This document shows, piece by piece, positions 37,161-48,653 of a stretch of DNA of 64,000 bases (position 1 is its first letter; each line of letters opens with the position of its first letter). The translations under genes were made by a program, and so were the position numbers. Location of the stretch: NCBI GenBank assembly GCA_949128115.1, contig OX421961.1, positions 123,197,050-123,261,049 on the forward strand, in the 5' to 3' direction. The DNA comes from Anaspis maculata. Taxonomy: Eukaryota > Arthropoda > Insecta > Coleoptera > Scraptiidae. The notes below the pieces were generated by a model, which saw nothing but the letters and a program-made list of their open reading frames with translations, was not told the DNA's origin and ran no database searches.

Positions 37161-39118
37161 GCGTTTGGAACAAGTAGCTGCCAACTCCAAAAGTGGTGAC
37201 CGATCGTTTTGAAAGTCACGTGGGTTGAAGCCTGGAGTCACGTGGGTTAAAGCCTGGAGTCACGTTGGTTGAAGCCTGAAGTCACGTGGGTTAAAACCTG
37301 AACTTTTTGGATAACAATTGCGTCTTTTCTTCTATATTTGTGTTCGTTCGTCAGATGTTGCGTTTGGAACAAGTAGCTGCCAACATCAAAAGTGGTGACC
37401 GATCGTTTTCAAAGTCACGTGGGTTGAAGCCTGAAGTCACGTGGGTTGAAGCCTAAAGTCACGTGGGTTGAAGCCTGAAGTCACGTGGGTTGAAACCTGA
37501 ACTTTTTGGATAACAATTGTGTCTTTTCTTCTATATTTGTGTTCGTTCGTCGGATGTTGCGTTAGGAACAAGTAGCTGCCAACATCAAAAGCGGTGACCG
37601 ATCGTTTTAAAAGTCACGTGGGTTGAAGCCTGAAGTCACGTGGGTTGGAGCCTGGAGTCACGTGGGTTCAAGCCTGAACTTTTTGGATAACATTTGTGTC
37701 TTTTTTCTATATTTGTGTTCGTTCGTCAGATGTTGCGATTGGAAAGAGTGGTTGCCAACTTCAAAAGTGGTGACCGATCGTTTTCAAAGTCACGTGGGTT
37801 GAAGCCTGAAGCCACGTGGGTTGAAACCTGAACTTTTTGGATAACAATTGTGTCTTTTCTTCTATATTTGTGTTCGTTCGTCAGATGTTGCGTTTGAAAC
37901 AAGTAGCTGCCAACATCAAAAGTGGTGACCGATCGTTTTAAAAGTCACGTGGGTTGAAGCCTGAAGTCACGTGGGTTGGAGCCTGGAGTCACGTGGGTTC
38001 AAACCTGAACTTTTTGAATAACAATTTCGATATTTTTTATTTGATATTTGTGTTCGTTCGTCAGATGTTGCGTTTGGAACAAGTAGCTGCCAACTCCAAA
38101 AGTGGTGACCTATCGTTTTAAAAGTCATGTGGGTTGAAGCCTGAAGTCACGTGGGTTGAAGCCTGGAGTCACGTGGGTTGAAGCCTGATGTCACGTGGGT
38201 TAAAACCTGAACTTTTTGGATAACAATTGCGTCTTTTCTTCTATATTTGTGTTCGTTCGTCAGATGTTGCGTTTGGAACAAGTAGCTGCCAACATCAATT
38301 GCGGTGACCGATCGTTTCAAAAGTCACGTGTGTTGAAGCCTGAAGTCACGTGGGTTGGAGCCTGGAGTCACGTGGGTTCAAACCTGAACTTTTTGGATAA
38401 CAATTGTGTCTTTCTTTCTATATTTGTGTTCGTTCGTCGGATGTTGCGTTTGGAAAGAGTAGCTGCCAACTTCCAAAGTGGTGACCGATCGATTCCAAAG
38501 TCACGTGGGTAAAAGCCTGAAGTCACGTGGGTTGAAGCCTGGAGTCACGTGGGTTGAAGCCTGAAGTCACGTGGGTTAAAACCTGAACTTTTTAGATAAC
38601 AATTGTGTCTTTTCTTCTATATTTGTGTTCGTTCGTCAGATGTTGCGTTTGAAACAAGTAGCTGCCAACATCAAAAGTGGTGACCGATCGTTTTAAAAGT
38701 CACGTGGGTTGAAGCCTGAAGTCACGTGGGTTGAAGCCTGAAGTCACGTGGGTTGAAGCCTGATGTCACGTGGGTTAAAACCTGAACTTTTTGGATAACA
38801 ATTGCGTCTTTTCTTCTATATTTGTGTTCGTTCGTCAGATCTTGCGTTTGGAACAAGTAGCTGCCAACATCAATTGCGGTGACCGATCGTTTCAAAAGTC
38901 ACGTGTGTTGAAGCCTGAAGTCACGTGGGTTGGAGCCTGGAGTCACGTGGGTTGAAGCCTAAAGTCACGTGGGTTGAAGCCTGAAGTCACGTGGGTTGAA
39001 ACCTGAACTTTTTGGATATAAATTGTGTCTTTTCTTCTATATTTGTGTTCGTTCGTCGGATGTTGCGTTAGGAACAAGTAGCTGCCAACATCAATTGCGG
39101 TGACCGATCGTTTCAAAA
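37161..39118 (+). repeat. Satellite block before inversion 6
   Basis: Forward monomers matching 28.3-29.6 kb (offset 8,904 bp) and then the usual left flank of the inversion, including the GATCTTGCG and GGATATAAATTG cores. One subrepeat near 37,811 has GCCACGTG for GTCACGTG, and one T run near 38,038 is broken by an A. Confidence 0.87.
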
Positions 39119-39366
39119 GGCTTCAACCCACGTGACTTCAGGCTTCAACCCACGTGACTTCAGGCTTCAACCCACGTGACTTTTAAAACGATCGGTCACC
39201 ACTTTTGATGTTGGCAGCTACTTGTTTCAAACGCAACATCTGACGAACGAACACAAATATAGAAGAAAAGACACAATTGTTATCTAAAAAGTTCAGGTTT
39301 TAACCCACGTGACTCCAGGCTTCAACCCACGTGACTTCGGGCTTCAACCCACGTGACTTTGAAATC
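39119..39366 (-). repeat. Inverted satellite segment, copy 6 (last)
   Basis: Same content and breakpoints as the earlier five, 13,776 bp after copy 5. No further inverted segment occurs in the remaining 24.6 kb, so it marks the right limit of the inversion-bearing family of units. Confidence 0.95.
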
Positions 39367-42298
39367 ATGTTCGTTCGTCAGATGTTGCGATTGGAAAGAG
39401 TGGTTGCCAACTTCAAAAGTGGTGACCGATCGTTTTCAAAGTCACGTGGGTTGAAGCCTGAAGTCACGTGGGTTGAAACCTGAACTTTTTGGGTAACAAT
39501 TGTGTCTTTTCTTCTATATTTGTGTTCGTTCGTCAGATGTTGCGTTTGAAACAAGTAGCTGCCAACATCAAAAGTGGTGACCGATCGTTTTAAAAGTCAC
39601 GTGGGTTGAAGCCTGAAGTCACGTGGGTTGGAGCCTGGAGTCACGTGGGTTCAAACCTGAACTTTCTGAATAACAATTTCGATATTTTTTTTTGATATTT
39701 GTGTTCGTTCGTCAGATGTTGCGTTTGGAACAAGTAGCTGCCAACTCCAAAAGTGGTGACCGATCGTTTTAAAAGTCACGTGGGTTGAAGCCTGAAGTCA
39801 CGTGGGTTGAAGCCTGGAGTCACGTGGGTTGAAGCCTGAAGTCACGTGGGTTAAAACCTGAACTTTTTGGATAACAATTGCGTCTTTTCTTCTATATTTG
39901 TGTTCGTTCGTCAGATGTTGCGTTTGGAAAGAGTAGTTGCCAACTTCAAAAGTGGTGACCGATCGTTTTCAAAGTCACGTGGGTTGAAGCCTGAAGTCAC
40001 GTGGGTTGAAGCCTAAAGTCACGTGTGTTGAAGCCTGAAGTCACGTGGGTTGAAACCTGAACTTTTTGGATAACAATTGTGTCTTTTCTTCTATATTTGT
40101 GTTCGTTCGTCAGATGTTGCGTTAGGAACAAGTAGCTGCCAACATCAAAAGTGGTGACCGATCGTTTTAAAAGTCACGTGGGTTGAAGCCTGAAGTCACG
40201 TGATTTGGAGCCTGGAGTCACGTGGGTTCAAACCTGAACTTTTTGGATAACAATTGTGTCTTTTTCTCTATATTTGTGTTCGTTCGTCGGATGTTGCGTT
40301 TGGAAAGAGTAGCTGCCAACTTCAAAAGTGGTGTCCGATCGATTTCAAAGTCACGTGGGTTGAAGCCCGAAGTCACGTGGGTTGAAGCCTGAAGTCACGT
40401 GGGTTGAAGCCTGAAGTCACGTGGGTTAAAACCTGATCTTTTTAGATAACAATTGTGTCTTTTCTTCTATATTTGTGTTCGTTCGTCAGATGTTGCGTTT
40501 GAAACAAGTAGCTGCCAACATCAAAAGTGGTGACCGATCGTTTTAAAAGTCACGTGGGTTGAAGCCTGAAGTCACGTGGGTTGGAGCCTGGAGTCACGTG
40601 GGTTCAAACCTGAACTTTTTGAATAACAATTTCGTTTTTTTTTTTTTGATATTTGTGTTCGTTCGTCAGATGTTGCGTTTGGAACAAGTAGCTGCCAACT
40701 CCAAAAGTGGTGACCGATCGTTCTGAAAGTCACGTGGGTTGAAGCCTGAAGTCACGTGGGTTAAAGCCTGGAGTCACGTTGGTTGAAGCCTGAAGTCACG
40801 TGGGTTAAAACCTGAACTTTTTGGATAACAATTGCGTCTTTTCTTCTATATTTGTGTTCGTTCGTCAGATGTTGCGTTTGGAACAAGTAGCTGCCAACAT
40901 CAATTGCGGTGACCGATCGTTTCAAAAGTCACGTGTGTTGAAGCCTGAAGTCACGTGGGTTGGAGCCTGGAGTCACGTGGGTTCAAACCTGAACTTTTTG
41001 GATAACAATTGTGTCTTTTTTTCTATATTTGTGTTCGTTCGTCAGATGTTGCGTTTGGAAAGAGTAGTTGCCAACTTCAAAAGTGGTGACCGATCGTTTT
41101 AAAAGTCACGTGGGTTGAAGCCTGAAGTCACGTGGGTTGGAGCCTGGAGTCACGTGGGTTCAAGCCTGAACTTTTTGGATAACAATTGTGTCTTTTTTCT
41201 ATATTTGTGTTCGTTCGTCAGATGTTGCGATTGGAAAGAGTGGTTGCCAACTTCAAAAGTGGTGACCGATCGTTTTCAAAGTCACGTGGGTTGAAGCCTG
41301 AAGTCACGTTGGTTGAAGCCTGAAGTCACGTGGGTTAGAACCTGAACTTTTTGGATAACAATTGTGTCTTTTCTTCTATATTTGTGTTCGTTCGTCAGAT
41401 GTTGCGTTTGGAACAAGTAGCTGCCAACATCAAAAGTGGTGACCGATCGTTTCAAAAATCACGTGGGTTGAAGCCTGAAGTCACGTGGGTTGAAGCCTGA
41501 AGTCACGTGGGTTGAAGTCTGATGTCACGTGAGTTAAAACCTGAACTTTTTGGATAACAATTGCGTCTTTTCTTCTATATTTGTGTTCGTTCGTCAGATC
41601 TTGCGTTTGGAACAAGTAGCTGCCAACATCAATTGCGGTGACCGATCGTTTCAAAAGTCACGTGTGTTGAAGCCTGAAGTCACGTGGGTTGGAGCCTGGA
41701 GTCACGTGGGTTGAAGCCTAAAGTCACGTGGGTTGAAGCCTGAAGTCACGTGGGTTGAAACCTGAACTTTTTGGATAACAATTGTGTCTTTTCTTCTATA
41801 TTTGTGTTCGTTCGTCGGATGTTGCGTTAGGAACAAGTAGCTGCCAACATCAATTGCGGTGACCGATCGTTTCAAAAGTCACGTGTGTTGAAGCCTGAAG
41901 TCACGTGGGTTGAAGCCTGAAGTCACGTGGGTTGGAGCCTGGAGTTACGTGGGTTCAAACCTGAACTTTTTGGATAACAATTGTGTCTTTTTTCTATATT
42001 TGTGTTCGTTCGTCGGATGTTGCGTTTGGAAAGAGTAGCTGCCAACTTCAAAAGTGGTGACCGATCGATTTCAAAGTCACGTGGGTTGAAGCCCGAAGTC
42101 ACGTGGGTTGAAGCCTGGAGTCACGTGGGTTGAAGCCTGAAGTCACGTGGGTTAAAACCTGAACTTTTTAGATAACAATTGTGTCTTTTCTTCTATATTT
42201 GTGTTCGTTCGTCAGATGTTGCGTTTGAAACAAGTAGCTGCCAACATCAAAAGTGGTGACCGATCGTTTTAAAAGTCACGTGGGTTGAAGCCTGAAGT
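39367..42298 (+). repeat. Transition block into right-hand domain
   Basis: 39.4-40.8 kb still resembles the left-hand units. From about 40.8 kb, new combinations appear, such as GGGTTAGAACC and gtttGGAAAGAGTAGTTG. 41.5-41.88 kb repeats the left flank of the inversion but stays in forward orientation, with GGATAACAATTG instead of GGATATAAATTG. Confidence 0.85.
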
Positions 42299-42311
42299 CA
42301 CGTTGGTTGAA
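41598..42311 (+). repeat. Apparent uninverted counterpart of the inverted segment
   Basis: From GATCTTGCG at 41,598 the sequence follows the inversion's left flank (38,839 onward) to position 41,878. It then continues forward as TCACGTGTG, where inverted copies switch strand at the matching base. From about 42,066 (GATTTCAAAGTC, GAAGCCCGAAG, then the TTTTTAGATAAC, gcgtttGAAAC core) it is close to the reverse complement of the inverted segment, with one more 22-bp subrepeat. The reading as the ancestral order is inference. Confidence 0.65.
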
Positions 42312-42829
42312 GCCTGAAGTCACGTGGGTTAGAACCTGAACTTTTTGGATAACAATTGTGTCTTTTCTTCTATATTTGTGTTCGTTCGTCAGATGTTGCG
42401 TTTGGAAAGAGTGGTTGCCAACTTCAAAAGTGGTGACCGATCGTTTTCAAAGTCACGTGGGTTGAAGCCTGAAGTCACGTTGGTTGAAGCCTGAAGTCAC
42501 GTGGGTTAGAACCTGAACTTTTTGGATAACAATTGTGTCTTTTCTTCTATATTTGTGTTCGTTCGTCAGATGTTGCGTTTGGAAAGAGTGGTTGCCAACT
42601 TCAAAAGTGGTGACCGATCGTTTTCAAAGTCACGTGGGTTGAAGCCTGAAGTCACGTTGGTTGAAGCCTGAAGTCACGTGGGTTAGAACCTGAACTTTTT
42701 GGATAACAATTGTGTCTTTTCTTCTATATTTGTGTTCGTTCGTCAGATGTTGCGTTTGGAACAAGTAGCTGCCAACATCAAAAGTGGTGACCGATCGTTT
42801 CAAAAGTCACGTGGGTTGAAGCCTGAAGT
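42299..42829 (+). repeat. Three consecutive 177-bp monomers
   Basis: The variant CACGTTGGTTGAAGCCTG followed by GGGTTAGAACC begins at 42,299, 42,476 and 42,653, spacing exactly 177 bp. The first two monomers look identical (gtttGGAAAGAGTGG core). The third changes to the GGAACAAG core midway. This is single-monomer amplification, in contrast to the multi-monomer HORs elsewhere. A related copy of the variant lies at 41,304. Confidence 0.88.
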
Positions 42830-43769
42830 CACGTGGGTTGGAGCCTGGAGTCACGTGGGTTCAAACCTAAACTTTTTGGATAACAATAGTGTCTCTTTTC
42901 CTATATTTGTGTTCGTTCGTCAGATGTTGCGGTTGGAAAGAGTAGCTGCCAACTTCAAAAGTGGTGACCGATCGTTTTCAAAGTCACGTGGGTTGAAGCC
43001 TAAAGTCACGTGGGTTAAAGCCTGAAGTCACGTGGGTTGAAACCTGAACTTTTTGGATAACAATTGCGACTTTTCTTCTATGTTCGTTCGTCAGATGTTG
43101 CGTTTGGAACAAGTAGCTGTCAACATCAATTGCGGTGACCGATCGTTTCAAAAGTCACGTGTGTTGGAGCCTGAAGTCACGTGGGTTGGAGCCTGGAGTC
43201 ACGTGGGTTCAAACCTGAACTTTTTGGATAACAATTGTGTCTTTTTTTCTATATTTGTGTTCGTTCGTCAGATGTTGCGTTTGAAATGAGTAGTTGCCAA
43301 CTTCAAAAGTGGTGACCGATCGTTTTCAAAGTCACGTGGGTTGAAGCCTGGAGTCACGTGGGTTGAAGCCTGATGTCACGTGGGTTAAAACCTGAACTTT
43401 TTGGATAACAATTGCGTCTTTTCTTCTATATTTGTGTTCGTTCGTCAGATGTTGCGTTTGGAACAAGTAGCTGCCAACATCAATTGCGGTGACCGATCGT
43501 TTCAAAAGTCACGTGTGGTGAAGCCTGAAGTCACGTGGGTTGGAGCCTGGAGTCACGTGGGTTCAAATCTGAACTTGTTGGATAACAATTGTGTCTTTTT
43601 TTCTATAAATGTGTTCGTTCGTCAGATGTTGCGTTTGGAAAGAGTAGTTGCCAACTTCAAAAGTGGTGACCGATCGTTTTCAAAGTCACGTGGGTTGAAG
43701 CCTGAAGTCACGTGGGTTGAAGCCTAAAGTCACGTGGGTTGAAGCCTGAAGTCACGTGGGTTGAAACCT
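42830..43769 (+). repeat. Mixed-monomer satellite block with shortened core
   Basis: Forward monomers with scattered private variants: AACAATAGTGTC near 42,885, a core near 43,078 lacking about 9 bp of the TATATTTGTG stretch, and GGATAACAATTGCGAC. These are less homogenised than neighbouring tracts, suggesting an older or less often exchanged segment. Confidence 0.82.
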
Positions 43770-46679
43770 GAACTTTTTGGATAACAATTGTGTCTTTTCT
43801 TCTATATTTGTGTTCGTTCGTCAGATGTTGCGTTTGGAACAAGTAGCTGCCAACATCAAAAGTGGTGACTGATCGTTTCAAAAGTCACGTGGGTTGAAGC
43901 CTGAAGTCACGTGGGTTGGAGCCTGGAGTCACGTGGGTTCAAACCTGAACTTTTTGGATAACAATTGTGTCTTTTTTTCTATATTTGTGTTCGTTCGTCA
44001 GATGTTGCGTTTGGAATGAGTAGTTGCCAACTTCAAAAGTGGTGACCGATCGTTTTCAAAGTCACGTGGGTTGAAGCCTGAAGTCACGTGGGTTGAAGCC
44101 TGGAGTCACGTGGGTTGAAGCCTGATGTCACGTGGGTTAAAACCTGAACTTTTTGGATAACAATTGCGTCTTTTCTTCTATATTTGTGTTCGTTCGTAAG
44201 ATGTTGCGTTTGGAACAAGTAGCTGCCAACATCAATTGCGGTGACCGATCGGTTCAAAAGTCACGTGTGTTGAAGCCTGAAGTCACGTGGGTTGAAGCCT
44301 GAAGTCACGTGGGTTGGAGCCTGGAGTCACGTGGGTTCAAACCTGAACTTTTTGGATAACAATTGTGTCTTTTCTTCTATATTTGTGTTCGTTCGTCAGA
44401 TGTTGCGTTTGGAACAAGTAGCTGCCAACATCAAAAGTGGTGACTGATCGTTTCAAAAGTCACGTGGGTTGAAGCCTGAAGTCACGTGGGTTGGAGCCTG
44501 GAGTCACGTGGGTTCAAACCTGAACTTTTTGGATAACAATTGTGTCTTTTTTTCTATATTTGTGTTCGTTCGTCAGATGTTGCGTTTGGAATGAGTAGTT
44601 GCCAACTTCAAAAGTGGTGACCGATCGTTTTCAAAGTCACGTGGGTTGAAGCCTGAAGTCACGTGGGTTGAAGCCTGGAGTCACGTGGGTTGAAGCCTGA
44701 TGTCACGTGGGTTAAAACCTGAACTTTTTGGATAACAATTGCGTCTTTTCTTCTATATTTGTGTTCGTTCGTAAGATGTTGCGTTTGGAACAAGTAGCTG
44801 CCAACATCAATTGCGGTGACCGATCGGTTCAAAAGTCACGTGTGTTGAAGCCTGAAGTCACGTGGGTTGAAGCCTGAAGTCACGTGGGTTGGAGCTTGGA
44901 GTCACGTGGGTTCAAACCTGAACTTCTTGAATAACAATTTCGTTATTTTTTTTTTGATATTTGTGTTCGTTCGTCAGATGTTGCGTTTGGAACGAGTAGC
45001 TGCCAACTTCAAAAGTGGTGACCGATCGATTTCAAAGTCACGTGTGTTGAAGCCTGAAGTCACGTGGGTTGAAGCCTGAAGTCACGTGGGTTGGAGCCTG
45101 GAGTCACGTGGGTTCAAACCTGAACTTTTTGGATAACAATTGTGTCTTTTTTTTTATATTTGTGTTCGTTCGTCGGATGTTGCGTTTGGAAAGAGTAGCT
45201 GCCAACTTCAAAAGTGGTGACCGATCGATTTCAAAGTCACGTGGGTTGAAGCCTGAAGTCACGTGGGTTGGAGCCTGGAGTCACGTGGGTTCAAACCTGA
45301 ACTTTTTGGATAACAATTGTGTCTTTTTTTCTATATTTGTGTTCGTTCGTCGGATGTTGCGTTTGGAAAGAGTAGCTGCCAACTTCAAAAGTGGTGACCG
45401 ATCGATTTCAAAGTCACGTGGGTTGAAGCTCGAAGTCACGTGGGTTGAAGCCTGGAGTCACGTGGGTTGAAGCCTGAAGTCACGTGGGTTAAAACCTGAA
45501 CTTTTTAGATAACAATTGTGTCTTTTCTTCTATATTTGTGTTCGTTCGTCAGATGTTGCGTTTGAAACAAGTAGCTGCCAACATCAAAAGTGGTGACCGA
45601 TCGTTTTAAAAGTCACGTGGGTTAAAGCCTGAAGTCACGTGGGTTGGAGCTTGTAGTCACGTGGGTTCAAACCTGAACTTCTTGAATAACAATTTCGTTA
45701 TTTTTTTTTTGATATTTGTGTTCGTTTGTCAGATGTTGCGTTTGGAACAAGTAGCTGCCAACTCCAAAAGTGGTGACCGATCGTTTCAAAAGTCACGTGG
45801 GTTGAAGCCTGAAGTCACGTGGGTTGAAGCCTGGAGTCACGTGGGTTGGAGCCTGAAGTCACGTGGGTGGAAACCTGAACTTTTTGGATAACAATTGCGT
45901 CTTTTCTTCTATATTTGTGTTCGTTCGTCAGATGTTGCGTTTGGAACAAGTAGCTGCCAACATCAATTGCGGTGACCGATCGTTTCAAAAGTCACGTGTG
46001 TTGAAGCCTGAAGTCCCGTGGGTTGGAGCCCTGAGTCACGTGGGTTCAAACCTGAACTTTTTGGATAACAATTGTGTCTTTTTTTCTATATTTGTGTTCG
46101 TTCGTCAGATGTTGCGTTTGGAAAGAGTAGTTGCCAACTTCAAAAGTGGTGATCGATCGTTTTCAAAGTCACGTGGGTTGAAGCCTGAAGTCACGTGGGT
46201 TGAAACCTGAAGTCACGTGGGTTGAAGCCTGAAGTCACGTGGGTTGAAACCTGAACTTTTTGGATAACAATTGCGACTTTTCTTCTATATTTGTGTTCGT
46301 TCGTCAGATGTTGCGTTTGGAACAAGTAGTTGCCAACTTCAAAAGTGGTGACCGATCGTTTTCGAAGTCACGTGGGTTGAAGCCTGGAGTCACGTGGGTT
46401 GAAGCCTAAAGTCTCGTGGGTTGAAGCCTGAAGTCACGTGGGTTGAAACCTGAACTTTTTGGATAACAATTGTGTCTTTTCTTCTATATTTGTGTTCGTT
46501 CGTCAGATGTTGCGTTAGGAACAAGTAGCTGCTAACATCAAAAGTGGTGACCGATCGTTTTAAAAGTCACGTGGGTTGAAGCCTGAAGTCACGTGGGTTG
46601 GAGCCTGGAGTCACGTGGGTTCAAACCTGAACTTTTTGGATAACAATTGTGTCTTTTTCTCTATATTTGTGTTCGTTCG
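43770..46679 (+). repeat. 2.9-kb block repeated at 3,832 bp, copy 1
   Basis: Matches 47,602-50,511 at a constant 3,832-bp offset, shown by GGTGACTGATCG (43,865 region), CGATCGGTTC (44,821), GCTTGTAGTC (near 45,650), CCCGTGGG (46,015 region) and TTTTCGAAGTC (46,359 region). The match ends at about 46,679, where copy 1 has CAGATG with GGAATGAG and copy 2 has CGGATG with GGAAAGAG. Confidence 0.9.
44247..44821 (+). repeat. 575-bp HOR unit, left tract
   Basis: Interval between GATCGGTTC at 44,247 and 44,822. 575 equals 177 + 199 + 199, so the unit is three monomers. It contains GGTGACTGATCG, GGAATGAGTAGTTG and CGTAAGATG, in that order. Confidence 0.9.
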
Positions 46680-47601
46680 TCAGATGTTGCGTTTGGAATG
46701 AGTAGTTGCCAACTTCAAAAGTGGTGACCGATCGTTTTCAAAGTCACGTGGGTTGAAGCCTGAAGTCACGTGGGTTGAAGCCTGGAGTCACGTGGGTTGA
46801 AGCCTGATGTCACGTGGGTTAAAACCTGAACTTTTTGGATAACAATTGCGTCTTTTCTTCTATATTTGTGTTCGTTCGTAAGATGTTGCGTTTGGAACAA
46901 GTAGCTGCCAACATCAATTGCGGTGACCGATCGGTTCAAAAGTCACGTGTGTTGAAGCCTGAAGTCACGTGGGTTGAAGCCTGAAGTCACGTGGGTTGGA
47001 GCCTGGAGTCACGTGGGTTCAAACCTGAACTTTTTGGATAACAATTGTGTCTTTTCTTCTATATTTGTGTTCGTTCGTCAGATGTTGCGTTTGGAACAAG
47101 TAGCTGCCAACATCAAAAGTGGTGACTGATCGTTTCAAAAGTCACGTGGGTTGAAGCCTGAAGTCACGTGGGTTGGAGCCTGGAGTCACGTGGGTTCAAA
47201 CCTGAACTTTTTGGATAACAATTGTGTCTTTTTTTCTATATTTGTGTTCGTTCGTCAGATGTTGCGTTTGGAATGAGTAGTTGCCAACTTCAAAAGTGGT
47301 GACCGATCGTTTTCAAAGTCACGTGGGTTGAAGCCTGAAGTCACGTGGGTTGAAGCCTGGAGTCACGTGGGTTGAAGCCTGATGTCACGTGGGTTAAAAC
47401 CTGAACTTTTTGGATAACAATTGCGTCTTTTCTTCTATATTTGTGTTCGTTCGTAAGATGTTGCGTTTGGAACAAGTAGCTGCCAACATCAATTGCGGTG
47501 ACCGATCGGTTCAAAAGTCACGTGTGTTGAAGCCTGAAGTCACGTGGGTTGAAGCCTGAAGTCACGTTGGTTGAAGCCTGAAGTCACGTGGGTTAGAACC
47601 T
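46680..47601 (+). repeat. Interval made of 575-bp HOR units
   Basis: Lies between the two 2.9-kb blocks and is built from the same three-monomer 575-bp unit that fills 46.9-48.65 kb. CGTAAGATG, CGATCGGTTC and GGAATGAGTAG are its markers. Confidence 0.87.
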
Positions 47602-48653
47602 GAACTTTTTGGATAACAATTGTGTCTTTTCTTCTATATTTGTGTTCGTTCGTCAGATGTTGCGTTTGGAACAAGTAGCTGCCAACATCAAAAGTGGTGA
47701 CTGATCGTTTCAAAAGTCACGTGGGTTGAAGCCTGAAGTCACGTGGGTTGGAGCCTGGAGTCACGTGGGTTCAAACCTGAACTTTTTGGATAACAATTGT
47801 GTCTTTTTTTCTATATTTGTGTTCGTTCGTCAGATGTTGCGTTTGGAATGAGTAGTTGCCAACTTCAAAAGTGGTGACCGATCGTTTTCAAAGTCACGTG
47901 GGTTGAAGCCTGAAGTCACGTGGGTTGAAGCCTGGAGTCACGTGGGTTGAAGCCTGATGTCACGTGGGTTAAAACCTGAACTTTTTGGATAACAATTGCG
48001 TCTTTTCTTCTATATTTGTGTTCGTTCGTAAGATGTTGCGTTTGGAACAAGTAGCTGCCAACATCAATTGCGGTGACCGATCGGTTCAAAAGTCACGTGT
48101 GTTGAAGCCTGAAGTCACGTGGGTTGAAGCCTGAAGTCACGTGGGTTGGAGCCTGGAGTCACGTGGGTTCAAACCTGAACTTTTTGGATAACAATTGTGT
48201 CTTTTCTTCTATATTTGTGTTCGTTCGTCAGATGTTGCGTTTGGAACAAGTAGCTGCCAACATCAAAAGTGGTGACTGATCGTTTCAAAAGTCACGTGGG
48301 TTGAAGCCTGAAGTCACGTGGGTTGGAGCCTGGAGTCACGTGGGTTCAAACCTGAACTTTTTGGATAACAATTGTGTCTTTTTTTCTATATTTGTGTTCG
48401 TTCGTCAGATGTTGCGTTTGGAATGAGTAGTTGCCAACTTCAAAAGTGGTGACCGATCGTTTTCAAAGTCACGTGGGTTGAAGCCTGAAGTCACGTGGGT
48501 TGAAGCCTGGAGTCACGTGGGTTGAAGCCTGATGTCACGTGGGTTAAAACCTGAACTTTTTGGATAACAATTGCGTCTTTTCTTCTATATTTGTGTTCGT
48601 TCGTAAGATGTTGCGTTTGGAACAAGTAGCTGCCAACATCAATTGCGGTGACC
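46929..48653 (+). repeat. 575-bp HOR, three tandem units
   Basis: GATCGGTTC occurs at 46,929, 47,504, 48,079 and 48,654, three exact 575-bp intervals. The middle unit differs from its neighbours by carrying CACGTTGG with GGGTTAGAACC (47,565-47,610) where the others have GGGTTGGAGCC then GGGTTCAAACC. Confidence 0.92.
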
